Below are positions 14,937 through 22,538 of a stretch of DNA of 44,077 nt, piece by piece. The stretch is taken from NCBI GenBank assembly GCA_012800435.1, contig JAAZJH010000052.1, positions 1 through 44,077 on the forward strand, read 5' to 3'. Origin of the DNA: Clostridiaceae bacterium. GTDB taxonomy: Bacteria; Bacillota; Clostridia; Saccharofermentanales; DTU023. The notes beneath the pieces were generated by a model. The model ran no database searches and had not been told where the DNA came from. It saw nothing but the letters and a program-made list of their open reading frames with translations. The translations under genes were made by a program, and so were the position numbers. The first letter of the stretch is position 1. Each line of letters opens with the position of its first letter.

Positions 14937-16211
14937 ATGAGACGCTGGTTTGCTGAACAAAAAATGATGGTTGTTCTGTCTGCTGTGGCGGTGCTGCTTG
15001 TAGCGCTCACGCTTCTCTTTACATTCGTTTCGGCTTGGCGCTCGCCGTTGCCGATTGTTCCTGTTGTGGATCCGATGACGATACCCGAGGCTGAAGTGAC
15101 GACTACACTAAGGTCGATTATGTTGCGTACAAATGAGCCCATGATTACCGAAACGGAGTCACGCCCCACGACCTCGCCTACGTCACCGCCCGCCACAACT
15201 CCGGTATCGATTACCTATGACGGGAATAATATGCCGGTCGTGCCACGGGGATATTACTCCCATATTACCGTTTTTCTCGATCGGCAGATTGTTGTTATGT
15301 ATCATACACCCGAAGATGGTGATCCGGTTCCATTAGTGGCATTCTTTTGTTCGACGGGGGAATCAGCGACTCCTACACCTAAACCGAAAGATAAAGGCCT
15401 TAAGTATTTTACAATTGGAGATCGACATACTGTCTTGAAGTGGTGGTCCTGTTTCGTTCGCTACCCAACGCAGTTCTACGGAGAGTATTTTTTCCATTCG
15501 ATTCCCTATGAATTGACAGGAAGTAACTGGATGGATAAGGGCAGAATGAAGACATACGCGTACCGTGAGCTTGGCAAAAAAGCATTATCTCAAGGTTGCG
15601 TTCGCCTAAGTCTTCGTGACGCGAAGTACTTAAGCGACAATTCTTATGCCGGCATGCCCGTATACATATACGATTCAAGTAAAGGACATGAACTTAAAAC
15701 GCCGGTGTCGCTTCCGCCTATCTATAATTCGTACATATATGCCGGCTGGGATCCGACGGATCCAGAAGGTCCCTACAAGAACAAAGACTTTGTATCTTAT
15801 AGCATAACTTACAACGCAAACGGCGGTACGGGATCCGTTCCTGTTGATAAGCACCGTTACATTCCGAATTCATACCCCAATCTTTTGGAGCCCGGTTCCT
15901 TGATGAGAGAGGGTTATGAGTTTGCCGGCTGGAGCTTGAAACAAAATCCCGGTGAAGGTGAGCAGCTTATGGCGCCCGGAAAGCAGTTGCGGATCACGGG
16001 CAATACGACGCTTTACGCGCAATGGAAACCTGGCGCAATAGTCCCTACGACGCCGCCGGAGACCACTATACCTCCAGAGTCTCCAACTGTGCCTCCAGAG
16101 TCTTTAACTGCACCGACTGAGCCTCCTACTGCACCGCCTGAGTCTTCTGTTGAATCAACTACTGCTGCGATCACAGAAACATCATCAGGCGATCCGTCAT
16201 CTGAACCATAA
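14937..16211 (+). CDS. Membrane-anchored L,D-transpeptidase (YkuD) with a C-terminal InlB-type B-repeat
   Basis: The 424-residue protein has one N-terminal membrane segment (about 10-32), then a Thr/Pro-rich linker (about 45-90), then a YkuD catalytic domain. H187 (HSIPY) and the active-site motif SQGCVRLSLRDA with C221 are the expected catalytic residues. Such enzymes cross-link peptidoglycan stem peptides (3-3 links) or attach proteins to the wall. Residues about 287-362 are a Listeria-Bacteroides/InlB B-repeat (YNANGGTG...REGYEFAGW...NTTLYAQWK). A Pro/Thr/Ser/Glu tail follows with repeated PPES/PPET units. The catalytic plus B-repeat combination suggests surface contact or wall anchoring. 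GAGGAAAA lies about ten bases before ATG 14937. Confidence 0.85.
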   Translation: MRRWFAEQKMMVVLSAVAVLLVALTLLFTFVSAWRSPLPIVPVVDPMTIPEAEVTTTLRSIMLRTNEPMITETESRPTTSPTSPPATTPVSITYDGNNMPVVPRGYYSHITVFLDRQIVVMYHTPEDGDPVPLVAFFCSTGESATPTPKPKDKGLKYFTIGDRHTVLKWWSCFVRYPTQFYGEYFFHSIPYELTGSNWMDKGRMKTYAYRELGKKALSQGCVRLSLRDAKYLSDNSYAGMPVYIYDSSKGHELKTPVSLPPIYNSYIYAGWDPTDPEGPYKNKDFVSYSITYNANGGTGSVPVDKHRYIPNSYPNLLEPGSLMREGYEFAGWSLKQNPGEGEQLMAPGKQLRITGNTTLYAQWKPGAIVPTTPPETTIPPESPTVPPESLTAPTEPPTAPPESSVESTTAAITETSSGDPSSEP

Positions 16212-16496
16212 ACGGCACCATCGATCCGGAGGCATAACTTGTTTTTTCTCTGATATGGGGAGCCCGTCATCATCCGCATAAAGATGACAACTTTCAATTG
16301 AAACAAAAGTCTTTTTCAGGTGCGTTGCTTTATTCTCAGTGCAGCTTATTACCTCCACTCAACACACTGTTATTTGGATGAGATCGATTTTTAGCGCAGA
16401 AATGAAAAGCTGTAAAAGGAAAGTCGGTATTTCGGGGTTCGACGAAGGTGCATTCTCATACTATGATAAAATAACGATATTGCTGGAGGTGCACCT
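16212..16496 (+). other. Intergenic region before lgt
   Basis: No gene is supported. GTCATC (16266-16271) and GATGAC (16283-16288) form a weak stem, and a perfect 12-base palindrome TTTCAATTGAAA lies at 16292-16303. Neither has the U-run of a clear terminator. Confidence 0.45.
16438..16467 (+). promoter_or_regulatory. Probable promoter of lgt-rodA
   Basis: TTCGAC (16438-16443) and TATGAT (16462-16467) are separated by 18 bases. Transcription near 16474 would give a short leader ending in the strong lgt ribosome site. Confidence 0.45.
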
Positions 16497-17513
16497 ATGC
16501 TACCTATTACATGTCTTTGTCAGTATCAAGTTTCCTTTCCGGGGCTGGGGATCCATGATCTTCCGGTTAGCCGGATTGCGTTTGATTTTAGTATTTTAGG
16601 GCGTCATATCACGATTTACTGGTACGGTCTTTTGTTTGCGTTTGCGCTGTTGCTTTGTATGGTGCTTGCTGTTCAACAGGCGAAAGCGCATCGCCTGAAA
16701 GGTGACGATGTTCTTGATTTTTTCTTATTGATGATTCCGTTCTTGGTGATTGGGGCGAGGCTTTATTATGTCGCTTTTGAATGGGAAACCTATAAAGAAA
16801 ATCCGGCACGAATTTTTGATATTTCAGAAGGCGGACTTGCCTTTTACGGCGGTGTCATCGGCGGGATGATCGCCCTTTTTATCATCGCACGTGTGAAGTA
16901 TATTAAGGCGCATCATCTTCTGGATTATCTGGCGGTCTATGTACCGCTCGGTCAGGCGATCGGTCGGTGGGGCAATTTCTTTAATCAGGAGGCATTTGGG
17001 ATTAATACCGATCTCCCGTGGGGCATGATCAGCGAAGGAACGAGAAGCTGGCTTACGAGAATCAATCCTGATCCTGCCAACCCATTGCCAGGGCTCGATC
17101 CGAATCTTCCCGTGCACCCGACATTTCTCTATGAATTTTTGGCCAATATGGTCATATTTGTGATTCTTCTCGCGATAAGGCGTAAATCTGACAAATATCC
17201 TTATCGAACGATGCTTACGTACTTTTTGCTTTATGGGCTTACGCGCTTTTTCGTCGAGGGCATTCGTACGGATGCGCTGGTGTTCACGGTGTTCGGACAG
17301 GAATTTCGCGTTTCACAGCTAGTCTCCTTGGTGATGATTGTGCTCGCGGTCATTTTCTTGGCGGTGCTTGCCATCCGCGACAAAAAACGCGCCAAAGTGC
17401 GTTTGTCGCTTCTGAATGCGGAAGATACCGGTGTGTTAATGCTTTTCGATCCGGAGCAGCCTCCATCGGATGATGATGTTGTTATCCTCGAAGACGGTAG
17501 AGCGCTTATTTAA
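16497..17513 (+). CDS. lgt: Prolipoprotein diacylglyceryl transferase
   Basis: The 338-residue polytopic membrane enzyme transfers diacylglycerol from phosphatidylglycerol to the lipobox cysteine of prolipoproteins. IYWYGLLFAFALLL, the essential GGLAFYGGVIGG region, the Lgt signature GRWGNFFNQEAFG, HPTFLYEFLANM and RFFVEGIRTDAL are all present. TGGAGGT lies seven bases before ATG 16497. The C-terminal 40 residues form an acidic cytoplasmic tail. It overlaps or abuts rodA. At least one lipoprotein client, the HtrA-like protein at 38142, is in this window. Confidence 0.95.
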   Translation: MLPITCLCQYQVSFPGLGIHDLPVSRIAFDFSILGRHITIYWYGLLFAFALLLCMVLAVQQAKAHRLKGDDVLDFFLLMIPFLVIGARLYYVAFEWETYKENPARIFDISEGGLAFYGGVIGGMIALFIIARVKYIKAHHLLDYLAVYVPLGQAIGRWGNFFNQEAFGINTDLPWGMISEGTRSWLTRINPDPANPLPGLDPNLPVHPTFLYEFLANMVIFVILLAIRRKSDKYPYRTMLTYFLLYGLTRFFVEGIRTDALVFTVFGQEFRVSQLVSLVMIVLAVIFLAVLAIRDKKRAKVRLSLLNAEDTGVLMLFDPEQPPSDDDVVILEDGRALI

Positions 17514-17529
17514 CGGCATTTATCAAAGT

Positions 17530-18708
17530 ATGGAATGGACAGAATGGAAAAAGAGAGGACGGGCGCGTGAGGGAAGGCCATCGCGCGCCGACATGTTTTT
17601 TCGCTCGCTCAATTACCGAATGCTCGTACCCGTTTTGGCGTTGGTGATTATCGGTCTGGTGGTATTAAATACGGTACTTTCAACCGGCTACGGTGCCGGT
17701 ATGGACTATCCGATGAATTTCTATAAGCAGATTGCGGCGGTGCTGATCGGATTGATGGCATCATTTGTGATCTGTCTTTTTGATCCTCCTGCGATGCGAC
17801 TTGTCGGCGGCATTATTTATACGGTTAGCCTCTTTTTGCTCGTATTAGTTAAAGTCGACGGTTACCGAGCCCTTACGATCGCGGATAGCTGGCTTCGTGT
17901 TCCGCTTTTCGGATCATTCCAGCCTTCGGAGCTTTCAAAAATCGGGGTTGCCATGGCGGCGGGGCCAGTCTTTGACGGCATGAATTCGGGTAATCTTTCA
18001 AAACCGCAGGGTTTTGCGCGGTTAGCGCTGATTTACGGTGTTCCGTTTTTATTGATCATGACCGAGCCGGACTTCGGTACAAGCTCTGTTCTGATCTTTA
18101 TGTTCCTTTGCACTTTATTTGTTTGGGGAGTTCGCTGGAGGACAATTATTCTGTCGAGCATGGGTATGGTTTTTGTCCTTATTCCGGTGACGTGGCGTTT
18201 TATTCTAAGTCAAACGCAAAAAGACCGCATCTTGACGTTCTTTTTTAGAGGACACGATAAAACGGCGTCATACCATATCAACCAGTCTCTTGCCGCCGTC
18301 TCTTCAGGAGGTCTATTCGGCAATCGAGCCGGCGAGAACGTCAGCGTGCCGGTTAAAGAATCGGATTTCATTTTTACGGCTATATCGGAACAGTTCGGTT
18401 TGATCGGTACGACACTTGTGATTTTGCTGGCGTTGTATCTTGTGATTCACACGCTCCGTCTGGCGGGTAAAATTGCCGACGTATCTCCGGGAGAAGCGTA
18501 TGTCATGGTGGCGCTTATCGCAAGCCTTACATTCCATTTTGTCGAGAATATCGGTATGACGATAGGCTTCATGCCCATCACGGGTATTCCGCTTCCTTTC
18601 ATGAGTTACGGCGGTTCTTCCATGATTTCGAATTTTATCTTGTTGGGTGTGCTCCTCAATATCTCAATGAATCACCAAGACCTTTGGAGCAACAAAACGG
18701 GGAGTTGA
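17530..18708 (+). CDS. rodA: SEDS peptidoglycan glycosyltransferase, RodA type
   Basis: The SEDS-family protein has about ten membrane segments and motifs SWLRVPLFGSFQPSELSKIG, MTEPDFGTSSVLIFM, the catalytic-loop-type AAVSSGGLFGNRAGENVSVPVKESDFIFTAIS (split by a few changes) and GIPLPFMSYGGSSMISNF. It polymerises lipid II during elongation with a class B PBP. QPSELSK and the ESDFIF form favour RodA over FtsW, and a clear FtsW lies at 29109. The start is uncertain: ATG 17530 follows lgt by 16 bases with no strong ribosome site. The frame is open back to 17470 inside lgt, and ATG 17593 is also possible. Confidence 0.9.
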   Translation: MEWTEWKKRGRAREGRPSRADMFFRSLNYRMLVPVLALVIIGLVVLNTVLSTGYGAGMDYPMNFYKQIAAVLIGLMASFVICLFDPPAMRLVGGIIYTVSLFLLVLVKVDGYRALTIADSWLRVPLFGSFQPSELSKIGVAMAAGPVFDGMNSGNLSKPQGFARLALIYGVPFLLIMTEPDFGTSSVLIFMFLCTLFVWGVRWRTIILSSMGMVFVLIPVTWRFILSQTQKDRILTFFFRGHDKTASYHINQSLAAVSSGGLFGNRAGENVSVPVKESDFIFTAISEQFGLIGTTLVILLALYLVIHTLRLAGKIADVSPGEAYVMVALIASLTFHFVENIGMTIGFMPITGIPLPFMSYGGSSMISNFILLGVLLNISMNHQDLWSNKTGS

Positions 18709-18783
18709 ATGACGACTCTTTTGCCGGGAATCGATAAGCTCAATGGCATCTCTGTTGCCTCAATTCACCTCAATTAAGCGGTA

Positions 18784-20145
18784 TTAAATGAGATTCTCAA
18801 TCCGATTTTTGAGTTCGTCCAGGTTTAGGTTCATTGCCTTAGCCAATCGTGCAAGATCATCGTGTTCATATTTGCTGCGGCGCACACCGAAGCCTTTCGA
18901 ATCTTTTCTCCTCACAAAACCGTATGGGGTATCAAGTTCCGTAATGCTTCGTTCCAGGACGTAACGTTTACAGATAAGTTCGCGAACACCGATTGTTGAG
19001 CTGTGCTTAAAAATCGTTTGTAAGACTTGATCTCTATCTTCCTCGTGACACAGAACTGTCACTAGTGTGCCGGGGCGGGATTTTTTCATGCCCGCCGGGA
19101 TAGTGAAGACCTCGACAGCGCCGGCTTCAAAGATACTATCCATGGCAAAGGCGATTGCTTCAGCGCTCATATCATCAACATTAAACTTGAGTTCTAAGAT
19201 TTCTTCGCCATGCTCCTCTGTTTCTCCGAGCATGATACGCACGCAGTTTGCCGCTTCAAAGTCCTTTTTGCCCATCCCGTATCCGATTCTTTCTACTTTC
19301 ATCACGGGCATTTCTCCGAAAGAGTCGACAAAATGCCTTAAGAGGGCCGCGCCGGTCGGCGTACATAGTTCTCCTTTGATCTTGCCTCCATAGATCGGAA
19401 CGCCTTCAAGGATGTAAGCCGTGGCGGGTGCCGGAACAGGGAGTATGCCGTGGGCACAGCGTACCTGACCGGAACCGACATGGATGGGGGAAGCAAGAAC
19501 TTGTTCAGGAGCGATTCTCTCAATGAGCATGGCAACCGCAGTTATGTCGGCAATGGCATCCATGGCGCCAACCTCATGAAAGTGAACCTCAGTCACGGGT
19601 AAATTGTGGGCACGGCTTTCCGCTTCGGCGATAAGCTTGTAGACGGACATGACATCATTCTTTACCTTGTTCGAGATTTTAAGGCTTTGGACGATTTCTT
19701 CGATTTCTTTGAGGCTGTTGTGATGGTGCGGATGTGAATGGTCATGATGGTCGTAGTGATCATGGCAGTGATGCACATGTCCATGGTGTTCATGGTGTTC
19801 ATGGTGGTGCAGATGGTCGTGGATATGACCGTGTGCATGTTCATCATGATGATGGTGTACATTTTTGTGTTCATGATGATCCTCTTGCTCGTGAATATGA
19901 GTATAGTGATGTCCATATTCATTTACGTCTAAGCTCTCTTCTTCGACACCATCTACTGTTATCAGCACGCGTGTACCGTGGATGCCGCATTTAACCGAGT
20001 TTGTCCGTTTGACTATGACGCCCGGAATCTCAAGCGCATTAAGTTCGTCAAGAAAAGTGTCGGGATCAGGCAAAAGCTCCAAGAGAGCCGCTGTTAACAT
20101 ATCGCCGGCAGCACCCATACCGCATTCTATAAAGAGTGTTCTCAT
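18784..20145 (-). CDS. larC: Nickel-pincer cofactor nickel-insertion protein LarC
   Basis: The 453-residue protein is the CTP-dependent cyclometallase that inserts nickel into the pincer nucleotide in the last cofactor step. MRTLFIECGMGAAGDMLTAALLEL (split here as the family start), EVHFHEVGAMDAIADI, CTPTGAALL and the LarC2-part block FNVDDMSAEAIAFAMD are characteristic. Residues 79-142 hold 35 histidines in 64 positions, a likely nickel store. In Lactobacillus plantarum larC is split and needs a ribosomal frameshift. Here both parts are in one continuous frame. The start ATG overlaps larB by four bases. Confidence 0.93.
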   Translation of the reverse strand: MRTLFIECGMGAAGDMLTAALLELLPDPDTFLDELNALEIPGVIVKRTNSVKCGIHGTRVLITVDGVEEESLDVNEYGHHYTHIHEQEDHHEHKNVHHHHDEHAHGHIHDHLHHHEHHEHHGHVHHCHDHYDHHDHSHPHHHNSLKEIEEIVQSLKISNKVKNDVMSVYKLIAEAESRAHNLPVTEVHFHEVGAMDAIADITAVAMLIERIAPEQVLASPIHVGSGQVRCAHGILPVPAPATAYILEGVPIYGGKIKGELCTPTGAALLRHFVDSFGEMPVMKVERIGYGMGKKDFEAANCVRIMLGETEEHGEEILELKFNVDDMSAEAIAFAMDSIFEAGAVEVFTIPAGMKKSRPGTLVTVLCHEEDRDQVLQTIFKHSSTIGVRELICKRYVLERSITELDTPYGFVRRKDSKGFGVRRSKYEHDDLARLAKAMNLNLDELKNRIENLI

Positions 20146-20906
20146 TTAGATTTGGCCTCCATATGATTAATTAAACTTGCCAAGTACCCAGCCCCAAATC
20201 CGTTGTCGATGTTGACGACAGAGACTCCGCTGGCGCAGGAGTTAAGCATGGATAGAAGAGCGGAAAGTCCATTGAAGGATGCGCCATAACCGACACTGGT
20301 CGGTACGGCAATTACGGGACAATCGACAAGTCCTCCGATGACGCTGGCAAGAGCGCCTTCCATACCTGCAATCGCGATGATGACGGCGGCGTTCATGATT
20401 TCATCAAGATGAGCCAACAAACGGTGCAGACCCGCGACGCCCACATCGTAAAGGCGTGTTACCTCATTGCCCAGAACTTCAGCGGTGAGCGCCGCCTCCT
20501 CGGCAACTGGAATATCGCTGGTTCCGCCCGTTGCTACGATGATCTTGCCGAGACCGTCCGGTCGAGGCAGTTCGCCCAAGATACCGATTTTTGCCTCGGC
20601 ATGATAATCGAGTTTTTTGCCAAACGATTTTTGAAGCACATCTGCCGTCTTTTGCGTCAATTTCGTGATGAGTACAGTTGCCTGTCCGTTTTTCTGCATG
20701 ACCTCAATAATATCGAGAATCTGTTCCGGTGTTTTACCTGCACCGTAGATGACCTCGGCAATGCCTTGTCGAAGGGGGCGATGCAGATCAACTTTGGCAA
20801 AACCGATGTCTTCAAAAGGTAAGATTTTGAGCTTGTGCATGGCCTCATCTGCCGAAAGATTGCCCGCTTGCACTGCCTCAAGTATGGCTCTTATGTCTTT
20901 ATTCAT
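20142..20906 (-). CDS. larB: Nickel-pincer cofactor biosynthesis protein LarB
   Basis: The 254-residue enzyme carboxylates nicotinic acid adenine dinucleotide and cleaves its phosphoanhydride, the first step of the nickel-pincer pathway. The N-terminal part (GNLSADEAMHKLK, GFAKVDLHRPLRQG, EVIYGAGKTPEQI) is LarB-specific. The C-terminal half (ATGGTSDIPVAEEAALTAE, AIAGMEGALASVIGGL, PTSVGYGAS) is the PurE-like carboxylase fold. GGAGG lies seven bases before the ATG at 20906. It overlaps larE by eight bases upstream and larC by four downstream, so it is a tight operon. Confidence 0.95.
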   Translation of the reverse strand: MNKDIRAILEAVQAGNLSADEAMHKLKILPFEDIGFAKVDLHRPLRQGIAEVIYGAGKTPEQILDIIEVMQKNGQATVLITKLTQKTADVLQKSFGKKLDYHAEAKIGILGELPRPDGLGKIIVATGGTSDIPVAEEAALTAEVLGNEVTRLYDVGVAGLHRLLAHLDEIMNAAVIIAIAGMEGALASVIGGLVDCPVIAVPTSVGYGASFNGLSALLSMLNSCASGVSVVNIDNGFGAGYLASLINHMEAKSK

Positions 20907-21648
20907 CTCGCGCCTCCAAATCCAAGAGTACTGCGCTGTAATCTTTTCTAAGCTCTTTTACAATGACGTCCCGCATCTCTAATGCCTGTTTGAGCTGCGA
21001 TGTCGGAAGCTGGAGTTTAGCGCTTGAACCGAGAAGTCGTAAGCGAAAATCTGAAAAACCGAGAGTCGTCAGGTAAGCCTCTGCTCGTTCAGTTTTCTTC
21101 AACTTTTCTTCGGTTATTGTCTCGCCGTGCGGGATGCGTGTGGCGAGGCAAGAATAGGCAGGCTTGTTCCAAGTGAAGAGACCGGCCTCCTTGGAGCGCC
21201 GGCGTATCTCGTCTTTGCCAAGACCGCATAGTCGAAGCGGTGAAGCTATAGAAAATTCCTGAAGCGCTTTCATACCGGGTCTGTCTTCAGCTTCGTCAGA
21301 AGCATTTGTACCGTCAATAATCAGGGTAAAACCGTCCTTTTGCGCCGCTTCCAGAATAGTAGAAAAGATTTTTCTTTTACAGAAATAGCAACGATTTGAG
21401 ACGTTGGCCGTGATTGCTGAATCTTCTAAGAGATCTAACGGCAGTATTTTTAACTCTACACCGAGCTGCTCTGCCATACGCATTGCGTCTTCGAGCTCAA
21501 GCTGCGGCTGGAAAGCAGACTTGACATAGTAAGCGCGAAGACTCTTGGCATGTCGATTTGCCGCATAGAGGAGGTAGGCGGAATCGACTCCTCCTGAAAA
21601 GGCTAAGGCGACATGCGGATTTTTTTCGAAATAGTCGCGTAGTTCCAT
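20899..21648 (-). CDS. larE: Pyridinium-bisthiocarboxylate synthase LarE (sulfur transferase)
   Basis: The 249-residue PP-loop ATPase has AFSGGVDSAYLLY (P-loop, about 16-28), adenylates the pyridinium dicarboxylate and installs sulfur. Three cysteines stand out: C87 and C90 in SNRCYFCKR, and C167 in PAYSCLATRIP, which aligns with the sacrificial Cys176 of the L. plantarum enzyme. The three-cysteine pattern matches the class that binds a [4Fe-4S] cluster for sulfur transfer (described for Thermotoga maritima LarE) rather than the single-use enzyme. GGAG precedes ATG 21648 by about six bases. It is first in the larE-larB-larC operon. No larA is adjacent. Confidence 0.93.
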   Translation of the reverse strand: MELRDYFEKNPHVALAFSGGVDSAYLLYAANRHAKSLRAYYVKSAFQPQLELEDAMRMAEQLGVELKILPLDLLEDSAITANVSNRCYFCKRKIFSTILEAAQKDGFTLIIDGTNASDEAEDRPGMKALQEFSIASPLRLCGLGKDEIRRRSKEAGLFTWNKPAYSCLATRIPHGETITEEKLKKTERAEAYLTTLGFSDFRLRLLGSSAKLQLPTSQLKQALEMRDVIVKELRKDYSAVLLDLEARDE

Positions 21649-21910
21649 TTGTACTCCATCTTATTTCTTTAACCGTTTCTCTTCTACGTTTCTATTCTAA
21701 GTTATATGATTCTCTATTTTGTTTAAAGAGTGTTTTATACGTTTAAGCTGTCTGTTCTCATTTTAGCATCGTGAAACATTCTAAAAACCATATATTTTTT
21801 AATGTTGAAGAAGTATCAGGGTCGATCCGGATACTTCTTGACGCGATTGTTCGCTGGTATATCGTCTGCCTCTCCTTACGAGTTCACATGAAGTCAAAAG
21901 TTGATCAGTT

Positions 21911-21945
21911 ATGAGCGTCTTGAAAGAAGAATACGCTCATTTTTT
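21911..21945 (+). terminator. Plus-strand terminator upstream of mraZ with no gene before it
   Basis: ATGAGCGT (21911-21918) and ACGCTCAT (21933-21940) form an 8-bp stem with a 14-base loop, followed at once by T's to 21945. It cannot serve larE, which runs the other way. Confidence 0.7.
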
Positions 21946-22035
21946 ACCTCAATGATGTCAGAATAGTGAATTTTCAAGTGAAAAAGAGCAACTTTTTGAT
22001 TTGCGGCGAAAAAAAGTGGTAAATTAGGGGGACTA

Positions 22036-22066
22036 TTGACAACTTTGTGGGGTTTTATGTTAATAT
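22036..22066 (+). promoter_or_regulatory. mraZ: Promoter of the mraZ/dcw cluster
   Basis: Perfect TTGACA (22036-22041) with TAATAT (22061-22066; spacer 19) or TTAATA one base earlier (spacer 18). Transcription would start close to the TTGGGA repeats at 22075-22100. Confidence 0.6.
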
Positions 22067-22074
22067 ACCTATAC

Positions 22075-22100
22075 TTGGGAGAACGTTTGGGAGAGAACGT
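22075..22100 (+). promoter_or_regulatory. Candidate MraZ operator: paired TTGGGAGA repeats
   Basis: TTGGGAGAACGT (22075-22086) is followed directly by TTGGGAGAGAACGT (22087-22100), and GTGGGG occurs at 22047-22052. MraZ regulators bind direct TGGG-core repeats near their own promoter. The 12-base period here differs from the 10-base period in E. coli. The second repeat also provides the mraZ ribosome site. Confidence 0.4.
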
Positions 22101-22103
22101 CAC

Positions 22104-22538
22104 ATGGCACGCTATACACACACCATTGATCAGAAAGGACGCGTTATCGTTCCCGTGAAATTACGGGAGCAGCTTGATGGCGTTTTGGTTGTGACGGAAA
22201 GTGTGGATGACGGATTTCTTGCGGCTTACACAGTAGATCAATTTGAGGAACTCAAGTCGAAGATTATGAGTCTTTCCGCGACGGATGTCAGTGTCCGTTT
22301 ATTGAGGCGTCGTATTCTCGGATCGGCGAATGTATGCGAGTTCGATGCACAGGGTCGAATCATGGTGCCTGCTTTCCTGTGGGAACACATCGGCGTTCAG
22401 CCGGGTGAAGAAGTATGTTTCATCGACGTTTTTTCAAAAATTGAGATCTGTTCGTCTGCGTTCTTTGAACAGCATATGCAAGTCTCCGAGTCGCTTGCTG
22501 ACATGGATTTATCTAAATATGACATCCCGGGACTGTAA
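22104..22538 (+). CDS. mraZ: Transcriptional regulator MraZ
   Basis: The 144-residue protein holds two AbrB-like MraZ domains. The first runs ARYTHTIDQKGRVIVPVKLR, the second FDAQGRIMVPAFLWEHIG, each with the DxKGR/DxQGR turn. It forms a ring oligomer that binds repeats ahead of the cell-wall cluster and represses it. The frame is open back to 22047, but ATG 22104 matches the family start and has GGGAGAG about nine bases before. It opens the dcw cluster and overlaps rsmH by 20 bases. Confidence 0.95.
   Translation: MARYTHTIDQKGRVIVPVKLREQLDGVLVVTESVDDGFLAAYTVDQFEELKSKIMSLSATDVSVRLLRRRILGSANVCEFDAQGRIMVPAFLWEHIGVQPGEEVCFIDVFSKIEICSSAFFEQHMQVSESLADMDLSKYDIPGL

Larger units (their letters stand above)
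21649..22103 (+). other. 455-base divergent region between larE and mraZ
   Basis: No supported gene. It carries the lar promoter region (AT-rich, no clear pair of boxes), a 10-bp hairpin with arms AAGAAGTATC (21808-21817) and GATACTTCTT (21830-21839), a plus-strand terminator at 21911-21945, and the mraZ promoter. The order hairpin then terminator on the plus strand suggests a small transcript ending at 21945, but I find no convincing promoter for it. Confidence 0.45.

Noticed and set aside
19734-19994. Antisense frames over the His-rich part of larC
   Set aside because: The repeated CAT/CAC codons keep all frames open, and the LarC frame is continuous and matches its family.
21891-21917. 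Short ORF before the plus-strand terminator
   Set aside because: Eight codons only and no ribosome site.
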